The notes below the pieces were generated by a model that was given only the letters and a program-made list of their open reading frames with translations, was not told where the DNA came from and ran no database searches. The position numbers were made by a program, and so were the translations under genes. Of a stretch of DNA of 33,307 nt, positions 33,001 to 33,307 are shown piece by piece. The first letter of the stretch is position 1, and every line of letters starts with the position of its first letter. Origin of the DNA: an uncultured Prevotellaceae bacterium (GTDB lineage: Bacteria > Bacteroidota > Bacteroidia > Bacteroidales > Bacteroidaceae); NCBI GenBank assembly GCA_947168395.1, contig CAMVLT010000043.1:1-33307 (forward strand). The letters are read 5' to 3'.

Positions 33001-33220
33001 CTCCCAAAAGGTGGGTGACTCTGAGAAGAATGAAGCATATTCCTTCGACATGGTGACCAACAAGGGAACCAACGTAAGGACTCAGACATACGTGCTGCCA
33101 GAAAAAGACAAGTCGAAAGCTGATGACCTCGAAAAGAAAATCAGCAAACTACTCTCTGGTGACAACAACATCGACGTTTGCACGCTACTGTCGATACTTA
33201 ACAAGAAGATGGCGAAATGA
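29993..33220 (+). CDS. sspC: Large P-loop ATPase, SspC-like
   Basis: This 1075-residue protein has an N-terminal P-loop (IIGSYGTGKSSFLLALE, Lys55) and Walker B FLLIVVDEFGKVLEHA (Asp139-Glu140), typical of the ATPases paired with DUF4007 proteins. The remaining ~850 residues lack motifs I can name and include charged, helix-rich stretches near the C-terminus (QRLDALKDEQEDKLADDLVYL). It probably couples ATP use to DNA handling by SspB and SspD. It overlaps the preceding gene by 17 bases and the next by four (ATGA), a tightly coupled unit. A hand count of 30001-30060 gives 25 of 60 G+C, against 38 of 60 in the ABC gene at 19741-19800. Confidence 0.75.
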   Translation: MAKTFSLSANIENGFAEGMQYLVTPNAQNAIHNIVNDFRTGIHTFTIIGSYGTGKSSFLLALESDLKKTGKHKYLLDSKNLSDAKSFEIMNIVGDYVEMSTLLSKALNVEGNTTSILDSLKNYYTQCQKKGKFLLIVVDEFGKVLEHAAKNNPEKELYFLQKLSELVNVPTRQIMLLTTLHQNFCAYAKGLTEEQANEWTKVKGRFKEITFVEPVEQLLYLASAQLKANNEFKSVNNITALYELAKETRYVSKDFPLDTAVQLYPLDLFSAYTITTAIQRYGQNERSLFTFLAAKGTNSISEFEPAEHLTFNLQKVYDYVLYNFYSYLKDANADSMSWSTIQVSIERVEGQDWSNEEEMLQAVQLVKAIGLLNLFGTAGFKLTERNLTDYAREAMAINNAKEIIQKLTAKKIIRYAAYKERLMLFEGTDVDLEAEIREAGMMVSRPVTFVDELNVFFNRRISPVKAHFYQKGTPRFFDYMIREEPLDAVPTGDTDGYIELIFSTHKKALEEIKKFSSETDHALIFAYFTNTEDIIDHLYNIKKYMYLLERVLDKNDRVAVTEIQKLKEYEETLLNKAISDNLFSYKNRVVWVFAGKEQKVESHRDFNQLLSRVCNEVYSKTPVMVNELFNKHKLSGTITQARKSYLLYLTEHYSENGMGFPEDKFPPEKTIYSSLLLNTGLHQNGDFADAPANKGFMPLWDACEDFLKSSENKARKISELIKILSAQPYKIKQGFLEFWIPTYLFIKRQDFALYDASKGAFMPNVNMEFFDLLQKHPGDFEIKKFAVDGVKLGFFNQYRRFINLGDEFTITNASFIETIKPFLSFYVRLDEYSKHTRKFDHESTMRFRDVLAKAKDPEKAFFEDLPEALGFTQEKLKQEEFINEYGRIIQRAIRELRSCYTQLIDRIEARLVEKFGLQSYDYSEYIVEVRERLAHVKDYLLTGKQREFYHHVMTEYDNRTQWYQSICYTILEQRLDALKDEQEDKLADDLVYLFRECEKYSDISQKVGDSEKNEAYSFDMVTNKGTNVRTQTYVLPEKDKSKADDLEKKISKLLSGDNNIDVCTLLSILNKKMAK

Positions 33221-33307
33221 CAAAGGTAAGACATATATTAGGCATATCAGGAGGTAAGGACAGCGCAGCCCTCGCCATCTATCTGAAGAAGACGTACCCA
33301 TCGTTGA
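33217..33307 (+). CDS. sspD: PP-loop PAPS-reductase-like protein, SspD/DndC type, 5' end
   Basis: Thirty codons are visible before the window ends. They read MTKVRHILGISGGKDSAALA and continue IYLKKTYPSL. SGGKDSA is the PP-loop of ATP pyrophosphatases such as PAPS reductase and DndC, which activate the substrate for sulfur transfer. The start overlaps the ATPase stop by four bases. With DUF4007 and the ATPase it completes the sspBCD order. The diagnostic cysteines for an iron-sulfur cluster lie beyond the edge, so DndC and other N-type pyrophosphatases cannot be excluded. Confidence 0.75.
   Translation, partial: MTKVRHILGISGGKDSAALAIYLKKTYPSL

Noticed and set aside
1..33307. tRNA or rRNA genes
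   Set aside because: I looked for cloverleaf and rRNA signatures on both strands by eye and recognised none; a tRNAscan run would settle this.

Overview
The window reads as chromosomal DNA of a Bacteroidota, most likely Prevotella or a close relative. At least seven intergenic regions carry the Bacteroidota promoter pattern (-7 TAnnTTTG, often with a -33 TTTG-like box about 24 bases upstream) and Shine-Dalgarno sequences are weak. The secreted proteins (a putative protease, a PL11 rhamnogalacturonan lyase, a GH5 glucanase, a GH2 and a GH36 glycosidase) suit a gut or rumen fibre degrader, and three of them share a Prevotella-like C-terminal tail (YDLxGRK/R ... KGxY).

Layout. 1-982: 5' part of a GH36 alpha-galactosidase (minus). 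1133-3118: membrane-anchored SpoIIE/RsbU-type phosphatase. 3131-3494: two intergenic repeat blocks. 3531-5517: a minus-strand overlapping trio (HExxH protein, patatin-like phospholipase, trmD). 5692-10113: secreted metallopeptidase-like protein and ligA. 10212-10472: a decayed esterase C-terminus. 10660-15901: a minus-strand pectin pair, PL11 followed by a GH2 gene frameshifted by a 49-bp palindrome. 16029-20394: B3/4-domain protein and a heterodimeric ABC exporter with one degenerate ATP site. 20445-24784: an aromatic amino-acid operon (pheA, aminotransferase, DAHP synthase-chorismate mutase fusion, tyrA) preceded by a complete-looking ribosome-mediated attenuator whose leader peptide has eight Phe/Tyr codons in nine. 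24768-27940: EamA transporter, then a convergent coiled-coil lipoprotein and GH5 glucanase. 27997-29124: a gene-poor AT-rich stretch with a giant nested palindrome and a promoter-driven, strongly folded candidate RNA. 29125-33307: lower-GC genes for a DUF4007 protein, a 1075-aa P-loop ATPase and the start of a PP-loop PAPS-reductase-like protein, best read as sspB-sspC-sspD of a DNA phosphorothioation defence system running off the window.

Two themes stand out. First, families of short GC-rich palindromic elements sit between genes and also inside coding regions: in frame in ligA, in an ABC exporter NBD and several times in GH2; supplying the C-terminus of the aminotransferase and the N-terminus of TyrA; and once breaking GH2. 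Second, the aromatic operon leader shows all parts of a classical attenuator. The defence island with its leader RNA and palindrome is the third point of interest. No tRNA, rRNA, transposase or CRISPR array was recognised.
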